Shown in pieces: positions 54,789 through 64,000 of a stretch of DNA of 64,000 nt (positions are counted from its first letter, which is position 1; each line of letters starts with the position of its first letter). Made by a program: the position numbers and the translations under genes. A model generated the notes under the pieces. That model made no database searches. It worked only from the letters and a program-made list of their open reading frames with translations, and was not told the origin of the DNA. Where the stretch lies: assembly GCF_963583255.1 (NCBI RefSeq), contig NC_084803.1:25084428-25148427 (forward strand), given 5' to 3'. Source of the stretch: Pyrus communis. Lineage: Eukaryota > Streptophyta > Magnoliopsida > Rosales > Rosaceae.

Positions 54789-55178
54789 CTATAAGCAAAC
54801 ATGTGACCAACGCATCGATGCATTAACCAACACCATGAAGTATCTAAATGGTCTGCATGTTGGTTGGATAGGTCTACAAATATCCTTGTGAATCATCTGA
54901 AGAAACTTAAAGGGGTCGTGAATAATCTTTGTAGCTGAGGGTTGAATATTCAACTTTCCTATAGAGTATGCTTTGCATGGTAAATGGTTGGGATAAGATT
55001 TTGGGTGATGTCTATGTGATACTTTGAAGATACGGCGCATCATATATTGTCTAGGATGTCCCATTCGATCATGCCAAAGCAGAAGAGTGATTTGGAACCC
55101 AGGCATAAAGCCGGCCACATGGTGGGTCTCCACGGATTGAATGGTCGTTATGTACAACCCACTCGGGAGACGTTCCAA
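54789..55178 (-). pseudogene. Copia pre-integrase and integrase zinc domain
   Basis: A 129-codon open segment carries LLLWHDRMGHPRQYMMRRI, the LWHxRLGH block that starts the integrase zinc domain, then a Cys at PNHLPCKAYSIGK. The partner Cys is changed, since families have C-x2-C. It continues into the core (HDPFKFLQMIHKDICRPIQP). Confidence 0.88.
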
Positions 55179-55352
55179 CTTCTCATGATTAGGCTTCTGG
55201 CCATATTCGTAAGAAGTGATACAAAGAAATTCAGAACCATTCTCTTCAATGGTTTCAACATGATATTGATTATCTCAAATATCCTAAAGCTCAACAACGT
55301 TCTTCCGAAACGTGGAGAATAGAGGGCTTCTTTAATGGTTAATTTAGTACCA

Positions 55353-55577
55353 TTAGACAACATTATAAAAGGCCTTTCCGTATCCTTCGATCAGGTTGGA
55401 TGGCCCTGAGGGGGTTGTCAGAGGTGCATTTTTAGGTACAAAGTTAGTAAAATAGTGTTGCTCACGCAAGATGGTGTGCATGGTAGCACTATCAACCAGA
55501 CAACTAACTTCCCCACTAGTCATACCTAGAAATAAATTAATTGAATCGGTCACATGCATAAATATAATTTCATTCAT
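55353..55577 (-). pseudogene. Copia protease
   Basis: CLVDSATMHTILREQHYFTN contains the retropepsin site as VDSA, where copia proteases of this type have VDSG/VDSA-TTH. LIEGYGKA follows. The frame ends at 55353 and moves to 55148-55363 for the next strands (KLTIKEALYSPRFGRTLLSF). It releases mature Gag and Pol products. Confidence 0.85.
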
Positions 55578-55813
55578 TCAATTAATCAATCGCGAAATAA
55601 TATCCATAAAAATAATTATCCATAATTCAAAACAAACCAAAAACCCAACAAATAATTCCGAAGACTTAGAAAAATTGTCCAAAAATTTAAACCATAAACC
55701 TAGAAAAATAGGGGGGTTCGGCCACTAGGGGTGTAAAACACCCTAACATGTTTTAAAAAAATAAAACTTTATTCTTCCATGGAAGTGGATGCCTCCTGAA
55801 AAATCTGAAACCT

Positions 55814-58041
55814 CTATAGTTGTAGTAGTATCTTCGGGATGTTCCACATGCACAAAGTTAGTCTCACGACAGGAATGATACTTGGAATAGCCTCGCGGGT
55901 AGCTCGGCATACACGTGACCAATGATCCTTTGATCCACAGCGATAGCATATGTGTAGTTCAATGGAAGCTGATTGAATGGTAGTTTTTCCCTCATTCTTG
56001 AAGTTTAGGGTCTTACGGGTAAGGGGTTGGTGTTTATGGGTCAAATTTCCTCCCTTAGGTGTGCCTCTTCTTTGTTGAACTTGGGCCCTTGGTGGGGCCT
56101 GCCACAACGGGGATTCCATTGATTATGGCTGCTAGAATTAATCACAAGCACTTCAGGCAGAGCGTTCGAGCTAGTAGGTCGAGCTTGATGATTCTTCGTC
56201 AAAAACTGGTTCTGCTTTTCAGCGAGAAGTAAAACAAAGATCAAATCCAAAAATTTGGTGAACTTCTGTGGCTTATATTGTTGTTGCAGGACAATATTTG
56301 TGACATTGAAGGTCAAATAGGTCTTTTCCAAAAGATCCTCTTTGGTTAAGTCATCTTCGTAGAACTTAAGCATTGATCGATTCTACAAACTTTAGAGTTG
56401 TATTCATTTACAGACTTAAAGTCTTAGAAGCGTAAATGTTGCCAATAGTGTCTTGCTTCAGGCAAGTACTGTTTTTTTGTTGATCAAAGCAATTGGCCAA
56501 ATCAACCCATAAGGTGTATGGGTCCTCTTCCGCGAGGCACTTAGTCTGCAATGCATCATGGATATGTCTTCGAATGAAGATCATAGTAGTAGCTTTCTGA
56601 GCTTCGTTGATAGGTTTCTCGATGGTGGCTTGAAGACTTTTTGTAGTAAGATGGAGCTTCACGTCTTGAACCCACTTTAGGTAGTTGATAACTCATATAT
56701 TTCATACATTTATACCATCCATTCCTAGCCCCTTTGTGATATTTTTGAGTTAAACTAGTTGCACTTTACCCTCTTTTGTGTTAGTGTACAGCTAATCGTA
56801 TTTTGGAGCTCAGTTGAGGACAAATAAGGCAAAATGGTGCTAAAAGTGGAGAATTGAATAAGGATGCTCATGTAGACAAAGAATTAAAAGTAGAAACTGA
56901 ATATGGTGATGAATATGGCTTTTTATAAGACCAATAACAGCAAAAAAACGTCGGAATTAAATGCCCAATTACTGGGATGTATTGGCAATCTGTAACAGCC
57001 TCTTTAACCTTATAAAACTAAGAGTTTCAACCACTTTTACACAAGGCTTCCCTTGGGGACGCCCCTAGCTCTCTCTCTTCTCTTTCTTTGGCCTTTCTTC
57101 CAGAAACAAAACCCTACTTCCCTTCACCATCCGCTGCCACCGAAGAAACCATGTAACTGCACTATTTTTGGAGAAGTTCAACATCAAAATTGCTTCAAGG
57201 GGGTTTCTTCTATGAACTTTAATTTCACTCATGTTGTTCTTGATATTAATATATTTTGTAATCATGTTGTGTAATTAAGTTCATAGCTAGGGAATTCGAT
57301 GTAGCCTTTCAAACCTACTCTACGTTATTAAGTTAAAGTATTCAAATTCCCTGTGTGCTTGTTTTATTCACTGATTTTATAGTATATTTTGTTTGTTAAT
57401 CTTAATGTTTGATCACCATTAGGACTGCTTTTGAATTATTTGATCAAGGTTATAGTACGCATCATGCTTAATCTTGGTAGACATGTGAATGAATGAAGAA
57501 ATTGCTATGCATACATCCTGCCATGTGATTTCTTTGGTTCTTTGAAGTTTTCTTGTTCTTAATGGATTCTTAATTGGTAATCTAAGTTGAACATCACAAC
57601 TAGGTTGCAGATTAAGAGTACTTGATCACAACCACACATCAAATGGATGATCATAAATAAGTAAAACGAACCCTAGTTGCAGATTGGAGAGTTGAACACG
57701 TTTTGACTTAATTTCATGGCATTGCCTTGTAATGGTGAAATCAGTATCCCTAGTTCCATACCCATCATTTCTGAATCAATCTATCATTCATTTTTACATT
57801 CTCTTGCATTTTAAGTTACTTTACTTCTTAAAACAAAAAATCTAAATTTAGTTTTCATTTTCATTGTTAGTGAGGGTTCACATAAAGCTAGTAATTTGTA
57901 GAGTTCTAATCAGTCCCTGTGGTTCAACACCCTTACTTGTGCCATTATACTATCCTTATATTTGCACTTGAAAGGAACACAACAGTAGTTTCTTCCAGAT
58001 ACTTCCAAAGCGGTGAAATCGAGCTTGTTCAAGTTGGGCAT
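55814..58041 (-). pseudogene. Copia gag, interrupted by a solo LTR
   Basis: The start ATG is at 58041 on the minus strand, giving MPNLNKLDFTALEVSGRNY, the usual copia gag opening. Gag is cut at 57984/56686 by the solo LTR. It resumes with KWVQDVKLHLTTKSLQATIE, FIRRHIHDALQ and LWVDLANCFD (56408-56662), a UBN2-type gag. 56041-56373 continues (EEDLLEKT-like, NIVLQQQYKPQKFTKFLDLI, LLLAEKQNQFLTKNHQ). The zinc knuckle CYRCGSKDHWSRVC lies at 55906-55948. Frameshifts occur at about 56400 and 56050. Confidence 0.9.
56686..57984 (+). mobile_element. Gypsy solo LTR, 1299 bp, in copia gag
   Basis: Starts TGATAACTCATATATTTC and ends GGAACACAACA, keeping TG...CA ends. It is flanked by the perfect 5-bp duplication GTAGT at 56681-56685 and 57985-57989. 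There is no internal domain: LTR-LTR recombination removed it. TTATAAAACTAAGAG (57010-57024) may be its promoter. The ORF at 57053-57274 starts inside it and has no family resemblance. Confidence 0.95.
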
Positions 58042-58967
58042 GTTCCTAAAATAGAAGGTACCCAAAAAACGTGGTTAGTCATATGGAAAGCCATAGACAT
58101 GCATTGTAGAACATTCGGGGTTCTATAGACATGTATTGGTTTAATTTAACCATGAAAGCTACGTGTTTCATGTGGTATGTTTTGAATGAAACTTCGGGTT
58201 TCAAAGGTACTAAATTCGAAACTACAGTTTGAATTTAGTTATAAACGTCGAGTTCATTTGTAGGGGTTCCTGCAAGAACATAGAATATAATATACAACTA
58301 AGTGTGGTGAATTTGTGGATTGCTTCAAGAACCCAAGTGTGAATGCTTCGGGACTACGCATGATAGTCAACGGTTCTAAGAAAAGAAATAATTTATTGAA
58401 TTGTTAATTTCTAAATAGTGAGTTTCATGCCAATAATTTTAGATTAATTGTCAGATTAATGGCCCGATGAGGGGAGGAAGGGGGGAGGGGGGTGGGAAGG
58501 GGACATGGGCCCATCACATATGCTGGCCTGAGGTCTACGTACGAAGCCTAACCGTGGGCTAGCTATAATTTTGGGCCGTGGGAAACAAGCCCAGCCTCCT
58601 GGGCTGGCTGTGGTGGTCAAGGGCCGTGATAGGTGGCAAAATCCACCAAGCCAAAGCTTGCTGCAGGCAAGCCAAGGCTAGGGCAAATCATAGTAAGCAC
58701 AAAGGCTTACTAGCAGGTTGGGCTAGGCTGTAGGCCAGCCATGGCGTTGAAACGATGTTGTCTTAGTGATGGCGTGGCTGCAGGCCAACCATGTCGGCTC
58801 GGCTGCGCAGCATAGAGCCGCGACTCAATCGCAAAAAATCCCAAATTTTTTTATTTTTTTATTTTTTTATTTTTCGAATTCTGAGGTTTAAAAACCCTAA
58901 TTGCTTCTAAATTAATTTTCGATGCTTTGACTCATAAATTCCACATAGCATAATTGGGTATTGCATG

Positions 58968-59018
<51 letters not shown>

Positions 59019-59247
59019 ACAAAATATATGAACACATATGCAATATATATAATTGAAAGAAAAATATAAATATAGGGGGGTTCATGCATCACGAGGAATG
59101 TTTTCATGCTTCAAGGTCGTTTGAAATATCTAAATTTATTTTAAATAACCTGATTGGAAGAAAATGATTAAGCCTTTGATTGTGTAGAAGAGCCTCCTCC
59201 TACGATCCTTCAATTCCTTAGCTTTTGGCAAAAGCGTGCTGATAACG
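58042..59247 (-). other. Copia 5' leader, noncoding
   Basis: The leader lies between the 5' LTR and the gag start. Near the LTR the minus strand reads CGTTATCAGCACGC, the primer-binding region. A GC-richer part (58440-58830) has AGGCTGTAGGCCAGCCATGG-like low-level repeats. A TA microsatellite lies at 58973-59016. Confidence 0.7.
58973..59016. repeat. (TA)n microsatellite
   Basis: About 22 uninterrupted AT units in the copia leader. Confidence 0.95.
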
Positions 59248-59515
59248 TGTTGTAGGCCTAATTTACTGAATTATATTTACGACTAGAAAAGGAGAGGGCC
59301 AGCGGCAAGAGAAGAAGATGGGAGAGATGTAATTATGAGATGTGTGTTGTATCACCCCATTGTGCCTTTATTTATAGTAGCAAGATAGGTTAAATCCTTA
59401 CCCTAATAGGATAACAACTCTAATAGAATAATATCTATTAAAAGGAATATTCCAAGATATCCTAGATACACTGGGATTTATACAATCACATTCCTAATGT
59501 AATATGACTGCAACA
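59248..59515 (-). repeat. Copia 5' LTR
   Basis: 268 bases, TGTTGTAGG...CTGCAACA, similar to the 3' LTR with visible point differences. Confidence 0.93.
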
Positions 59516-60117
59516 TAAATATCATAATTTAAGGTTAATTCGATAATTATTTCAACTTTTATTTTTATTTTAAATTGGAAATTTGTTTGGTTACTATTTT
59601 CAGTTTTTGGTTTTTTTTTTATTTTTTTTTTTAATAAAGAAAACTATAAGCAAAAAACTTTAAAACAAAAGTCAAATTTTGAAAACTTAAAACTATTTTC
59701 AATTTTCGGTTTACATTCTAAGAGATGATTACCACACACCGTTTTTAACTTTTCACATACCCTCTTATTTCTAGCTATTAAATTTAATAAATCAAAACAA
59801 AAACAACAAGGGTGTGTATGAGGCTAAAAAGAGCGAGTGTTTATCATTTCTCTTCATTTTTTTGGTTTTTAGTTTTCATTTTCTTCAAAACTAAACGTAG
59901 TTACCATACTAGTTTCCAGTATTCAAAAAAAAATAAAAACTATTAAAAATGCAATGATTATCAAACGGTTTCTTAGTAATATTTTATGACCCAATAATTG
60001 TTATTTTAAAAAAAAAATAAACATAAACTTCATTAATTGAAGAAGATGTTACAGGAGATAAACATAAAAACAAGTTGCAATTAGATGAAAAAGACAAAGA
60101 ATCCCAAGCATGATAAC
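59516..60117. mobile_element. Degenerate inverted-repeat element, AT-rich
   Basis: The region around 59530-59970 has loosely inverted ends. Text near 59537-59610 (CGATAATTATTTCAAC, GGTTACTATTTTCAGTTTTT) mirrors text near 59890-59975 (complement GTTTGATAATCATTGCA, GGTAACTACGTTTAG). The type is common for hAT-related MITEs. Boundaries are uncertain. Confidence 0.4.
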
Positions 60118-61017
60118 TGTCATGCCCTGATCCCGAGATATGCCCAGAATTGTGCTGCGACAGAAGGACAGTAGCGGTACAATATAAAATACATAGAGTC
60201 ACTAAGACTTATACATATAATATACATTAGAGCATCAACGGAATAACTTACAACAAAGGGTCGCAATACCTACTCTCAAGTGCACTACCTTCACAACTAC
60301 ACCACCTGAAATCTTCTCCTTTAACCACTACCAGTTACTCTGCAAAATAACCCTATATTGTGGGAATGACGCACCGGGCAAATCAAAACCCAGATAAGCT
60401 ACAAAACTTGTGTGAGCAACAATAACACAACATAAGTGAAAATAAAAAGTATCGAATGATTAAATGTCAAAGTACTGCTACATCTACATAGGACATTTCT
60501 TTCGTATACCATATCAACCGCCAATATCATCACTGTCAATATTATTCCACCGTTCTCTTCAGATTGTGACTCACCACTCCCCTTTCATCATTTCCAAATA
60601 ATCGCCAGGGTCCGATAGCCACATATTTCATAATTTAACCACTATACACCTCATTATTACATATAAGAATGTTTATTCAATTTTGAATCCCACCACACGT
60701 CTATCAAGATAACATTTAGTCATCACACAACCCAAAGTTAAGTAGGAATGACACAACATCAATAATACAATCACATGTAGGAATGAGATTGGTACCGTTT
60801 TCATTATTGCAATTCTTTGTTAAGAGTAGGAATGAGTCACATCCGAATCCATTATCTTTTAGGCAACACTATCATGTAAACTATTTGATTCAATACTTTC
60901 TAGATTGAGCCACACAGGCTTTCAATCTAATTTTTCATATATGTAATAGGTACTAGTCTAGGGCTATAGAGAGATACAATTCGGCCAAAGCCTACAATAG
61001 GCAACTGATCAGGATGT

Positions 61018-61275
61018 GGTCCCTCATTGTGGATTAACCAAGGAGAACAACTCCTGAGAACATTATGTAGGTAGTGACCCCCCATAGTGGATTAACCAAG
61101 CAGAGTCACTCCTACGAACAATATAGGTAGTGATCAACCATCACGGATTAACCAAGCACGATCACCCCTAAACACGTATGTATGGCCATACATAAGTAAT
61201 AAGGATTGCCCATCACGGATTAACCAAGCACGATCCCAAAGAATGGTCCGCCATTGCGGATTAACCCAGCAGGAC
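61018..61275. repeat. Cluster of GGATTAACC-containing repeats
   Basis: Five copies of CCATNNYGGATTAACCAAGCA-like text (9-base core GGATTAACC at 61031, 61089, 61145, 61217 and 61258) alternate with GTGATC/GATCAC-type words, so each unit also forms a small hairpin. Confidence 0.85.
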
Positions 61276-61388
61276 CATCCTTGTACCATTGCTATATAGT
61301 GCAGATTCCAATTTTATCCTACATTACCCCATGGACTAGGTTAGCGGTCCTCTACTAGCCCTCACATATCACAATCATTTCAAGCATA

Positions 61389-61390
<2 letters not shown>

Positions 61391-61424
<34 letters not shown>
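61391..61424. repeat. (AT)n microsatellite
   Basis: About 17 AT units. Confidence 0.95.
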
Positions 61425-61426
<2 letters not shown>

Positions 61427-62870
61427 CAATAGCACCATCAAACAAACATAGCATAGTAGCACACATTTCCATATAATCATTTGCAAATCCATGTTATATC
61501 CACATAGTATATAACAAGGAAATTCTCGTGGGTAATAACCATATAAAACATACAAAACTTCTAGATTCACAAACTCCACCTCCAGTAACCTAATAAAACA
61601 TACAAATCCTACTTAGGAAACTTAGCAGGACCGACAAGTAAAATGAGGCCCAGTGCCACTTGCATGTAAATCCAAACGCACGTCAGCCGGGAATGACACG
61701 TCATCGTGATGAGCAACTAAGCTCCATCAAGCCTCAACAACATTATAAAAATAAATGACACTCTAGAGTAAAGTACTTTGACTAGAACGTCAACTGTCGA
61801 TAAGGTAGGTCCACTAAGGTCAACAATCTAAGATTATTCAATTTGGACAATCCACTCATTGGATTCTTGATCCGTAAGTTCTCAAAGGTCCAACAACTAA
61901 TAACTAGGGTGCTTACAAAATTGTACGACAATCCAACGATCAGATTGTCGTCAATTATAGAAGCAACTGGCGGTCCAAACTGATCACCACACCAAACTAT
62001 TGAATTTCGGGAAACTGAGGAAGACATAGGTTTACATGGTCACTAGAAGGTATTTGGTACTTAGACAACACTCATGGACCATCCCTCACACCATCACACG
62101 CGGTGGTAGACAAGGTGGAGGGTTTAGAAAACCCAAATTTTCAACATTAACTAAATGAGCTCAAATTTAAGTGTTAGCTAGAGCTCAACAGGGGAAACAT
62201 TTTTCATAACTATGCCAATGACAAATTCTAACCAAAAAGATTATGAAGAGTAGATGAAGTTTCATACCTCACTCGAAGGAAATGGTTGTCAGAATCACTG
62301 GAAAAATGACAAAATCGTCGGAAATCCACAAGACTTTGCAACCTTGAACTGGAAAAATGGATAAATAAAAAAAAATAAAAAAAATAAAAAAAAAGGGAAA
62401 TCTAACACTACATAGATGTAGGGCTCATCAAGAGGACACCAAGATCACCCAAAATGGTGGTCGGATGGAGGAGAAACTAGCGGGTCAAGTTGGCAGGTCG
62501 GTGACCCGATTACACTCAAAAAGGGTCTGAAATCAGAAGCTCATTTTTGGGAGTTCCGGACTTTCTGGAGGTTCTCCCTCCAATTATAGCATTTTGGCCA
62601 AATTGCCAAAATGCCCCCAACCTCAAACAACTCTAACTTCTTCGTTTTAACTCAGAATTGAGATTTGTTTGCGCCTATGCACTCATGGAATTAAGCTCTA
62701 CCTAACCAACTCAAGAGTTTACCAAAAAGTTCTAATAAAATTCAAAATGGCATAAATACCCTTCACTTCACTTTTCTCAAAACCGAAGAATTAACGAACT
62801 AACTTCAATTAAATCTCCATAATATGTCAAAAATAAAATAAAATACCAATTTTAGAAATGGGATATCACA

Positions 62871-63470
62871 TCCTCCACACCTTGTAAAAATTTCGTCCCC
62901 AAAATTTTCATAAGCCAAGCTACAAGGAACAACCACACTACTTCCTCAAACTCGATATTGACTACCACGTCATCAACATCAGATAAGTAACTAGCCCTTC
63001 TAATCGACACTAAGAACATAACCAAACTTCACTTTGATACTTCAAGAAATCGAAAAATAAGAATTCAAGAAGTATCCCCCACTAACACTTTTTGTCCATC
63101 AAATCCAACATGGGGATTTCAAGACAATGGTTTCACTACAAAACTAACTTCAACTTCCACAACTAACTCACTTTGGAAACTCTAGTCACCAACTTCAAAA
63201 GAACCAACGTTCGCGGATAGAACACTTGGAACGAGAAGATGACGAAACTGACACAAATCCAATCACCACAACCAATGTAAATGATTCGAACAAACAGTCA
63301 ACTACATTACCCATTCACACCCCCATAAACTAGAAGTACTAGTCTCTCACTCTAAGGTTTGCCAATCTAAGGAAACTCTAAGTTTGACACCAGTAATCCC
63401 ACAAGGCAAGCATCAGCGTCCACTGAAAATTTAAAGGTTCAGGGACCAATGCTCTGATACCACCAAAAGT
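62871..63470 (-). pseudogene. Gypsy pol-end scrap and leader
   Basis: The minus strand reads ENFGDEIFTRCGGCDIPF across the boundary with the LTR (about 62860-62912), the usual last residues of chromovirus-type pol. The rest of the 600 bases, up to the primer-binding site, has no coding content. Confidence 0.7.
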
Positions 63471-64000
63471 TGTCATGCCCTTATCTCGAGAAACGCCCGG
63501 AATAGACATGCGACTGAAGGACAGTAGTGGTACAATATAAAATACATAGAGTCACTAAGAATCATACATATAATATACATCAGAGCTTCAACGAAATAAC
63601 TTACAACAAATGGTGGCAATACCTACTCTCAAGTGCACTTCATTCACAGCTATACCACCTGAAATCTTATCCTCTAACCATTACCAGTTACTCTGCAAAA
63701 TAACCCTATGCCATGGGAATGGCACACCTTGCAAATCAAAACCCAAATAAGCGATAAAGCTCGTGTGAGTGACAATAATACAACATATGTGAAAATAAAT
63801 AGTATAAAATGATTAAATTTCAAAGTAGTGCTACGTCCACACAGGACATTTCTTTCGTATACCGTATCAACAGTTAATATTATTTCGTCATTCTCTTTAG
63901 ATTGTGACTCACCACTTGCCTTTCATCATTTCCGAATAATCACAAGCGTCTAATAGCCACATATTTCATAATTTAACCACCATACGCCTCATTATTACGT
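63471..64000 (-). repeat. Gypsy 5' LTR, cut by window edge
   Basis: Aligns with the start of 60118-62870 (TGTCATGCCCTTATCTC) with roughly a tenth of positions different on inspection, so the insertion is old. Confidence 0.88.

Larger units (their letters stand above)
51444..59515 (-). mobile_element. Ty1/copia retrotransposon, near complete but inactive
   Basis: LTRs of 265 and 268 bases (51444-51708, 59248-59515) start TGTTGTAGG and end CTGCAACA. The flanking 5-mers CAAAT and TAAAT differ by one base, consistent with a target duplication. Minus-strand order is gag, zinc knuckle, protease, integrase, RT, RNase H. A gypsy solo LTR splits gag. Stops, frameshifts and a changed RT motif show it is dead. 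The long 5' leader (58042-59247) is noncoding. Confidence 0.92.
60118..62870 (-). repeat. Gypsy 3' LTR, 2753 bp
   Basis: Starts TGTCATGCCCTGATCCC and ends GGGATATCACA. It contains a TA microsatellite at 61391-61424 and a cluster of GGATTAACC repeats at 61018-61275. Open frames inside (61355-61579, 61782-62027) are not genes. Confidence 0.9.
60118..64000 (-). mobile_element. Chromovirus-type gypsy with only 600 bp between LTRs
   Basis: The 3' LTR is 60118-62870. The 5' LTR starts at 63471 and runs off the window. Between them lie a primer-binding site (minus strand TGGTATCAGAGC, 63451-63462, initiator Met type), a pol-end scrap and a purine-rich AAGGTGTGGAGGA beside the 3' LTR. All of gag and nearly all of pol are gone, so the element is non-autonomous or deleted. 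The 5' flank beside the left end is ATAAC. Confidence 0.88.

Noticed and set aside
57053..57274. 73-codon open frame inside the solo LTR
   Set aside because: Lies wholly within an LTR and has no resemblance to any protein family.
58907..59107. Frame with a long Tyr/Ile repeat
   Set aside because: It is the translation of a TA microsatellite.
1..64000. tRNA, rRNA, microRNA hairpins and CRISPR-like arrays
   Set aside because: No cloverleaf or rRNA text seen. Hairpins found are MITE-sized with transposon features. The spaced repeats (48421-48878) are contiguous minisatellite units without unique spacers.

Overview
The window looks like repeat-rich, probably pericentromeric or intergenic DNA of a dicot plant. 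Supporting signs are low GC, long A/T runs and TA microsatellites, and abundant Ty3/gypsy, Ty1/copia, CACTA, hAT and LINE sequence with many MITE-sized foldbacks. The repeat families resemble those of Rosaceae trees (apple or pear type), but that is an impression, not a proof. I find no intact host gene. Every convincing coding signal belongs to a transposable element, and all of these are broken by stops, frameshifts or deletions.

Layout. 1-430: end of a Ty1/copia pol on the minus strand. 431-7500: AT-rich DNA with at least five foldback elements, one MULE-type with a perfect 9-bp duplication. About 8426-24706: an old LINE on the plus strand (ORF1 with a DUF4283-like domain, ORF2 with endonuclease and FADD reverse transcriptase). 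It has been split by an 807-bp hAT element (8686-9492), which itself carries a 121-bp hAT MITE (8768-8888), and by a 12.5-kb Tat-lineage gypsy element (10234-22752). The gypsy element has gag-pol on the minus strand and an additional plus-strand gene with a plant mobile domain (PMD) between integrase and the 3' LTR. 24713-27669: a second Tat-type pol fragment.

27670-about 40916: a CACTA element with a canonical left end, a TNP2 transposase gene and a second TNPA/Transposase_24-like gene, split by a SIRE-like copia element (29312-36981) that has lost both outer LTR ends. 40917-41323: LTR scraps. 42780-43024: right end of an unrelated CACTA-like family. 43517-45362: a hAT-like non-autonomous element. 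45365-47204: gypsy RT scrap, duplicated LTR/PBS scraps and a MITE.

47205-51128: a short Tat-like derivative retaining gag only, with a 79-bp higher-order minisatellite. 51444-59515: a nearly complete but dead copia element (minus strand) with a perfect 1299-bp gypsy solo LTR inside gag, flanked by GTAGT. 60118 to the window end: a chromovirus-type gypsy with 2753-bp LTRs and only 600 bp between them.

The strongest candidate for something unusual is the antisense PMD gene inside the Tat element. It appears to keep several introns, which makes sense because splicing signals on the antisense strand are invisible to the genomic RNA of the retrotransposon.
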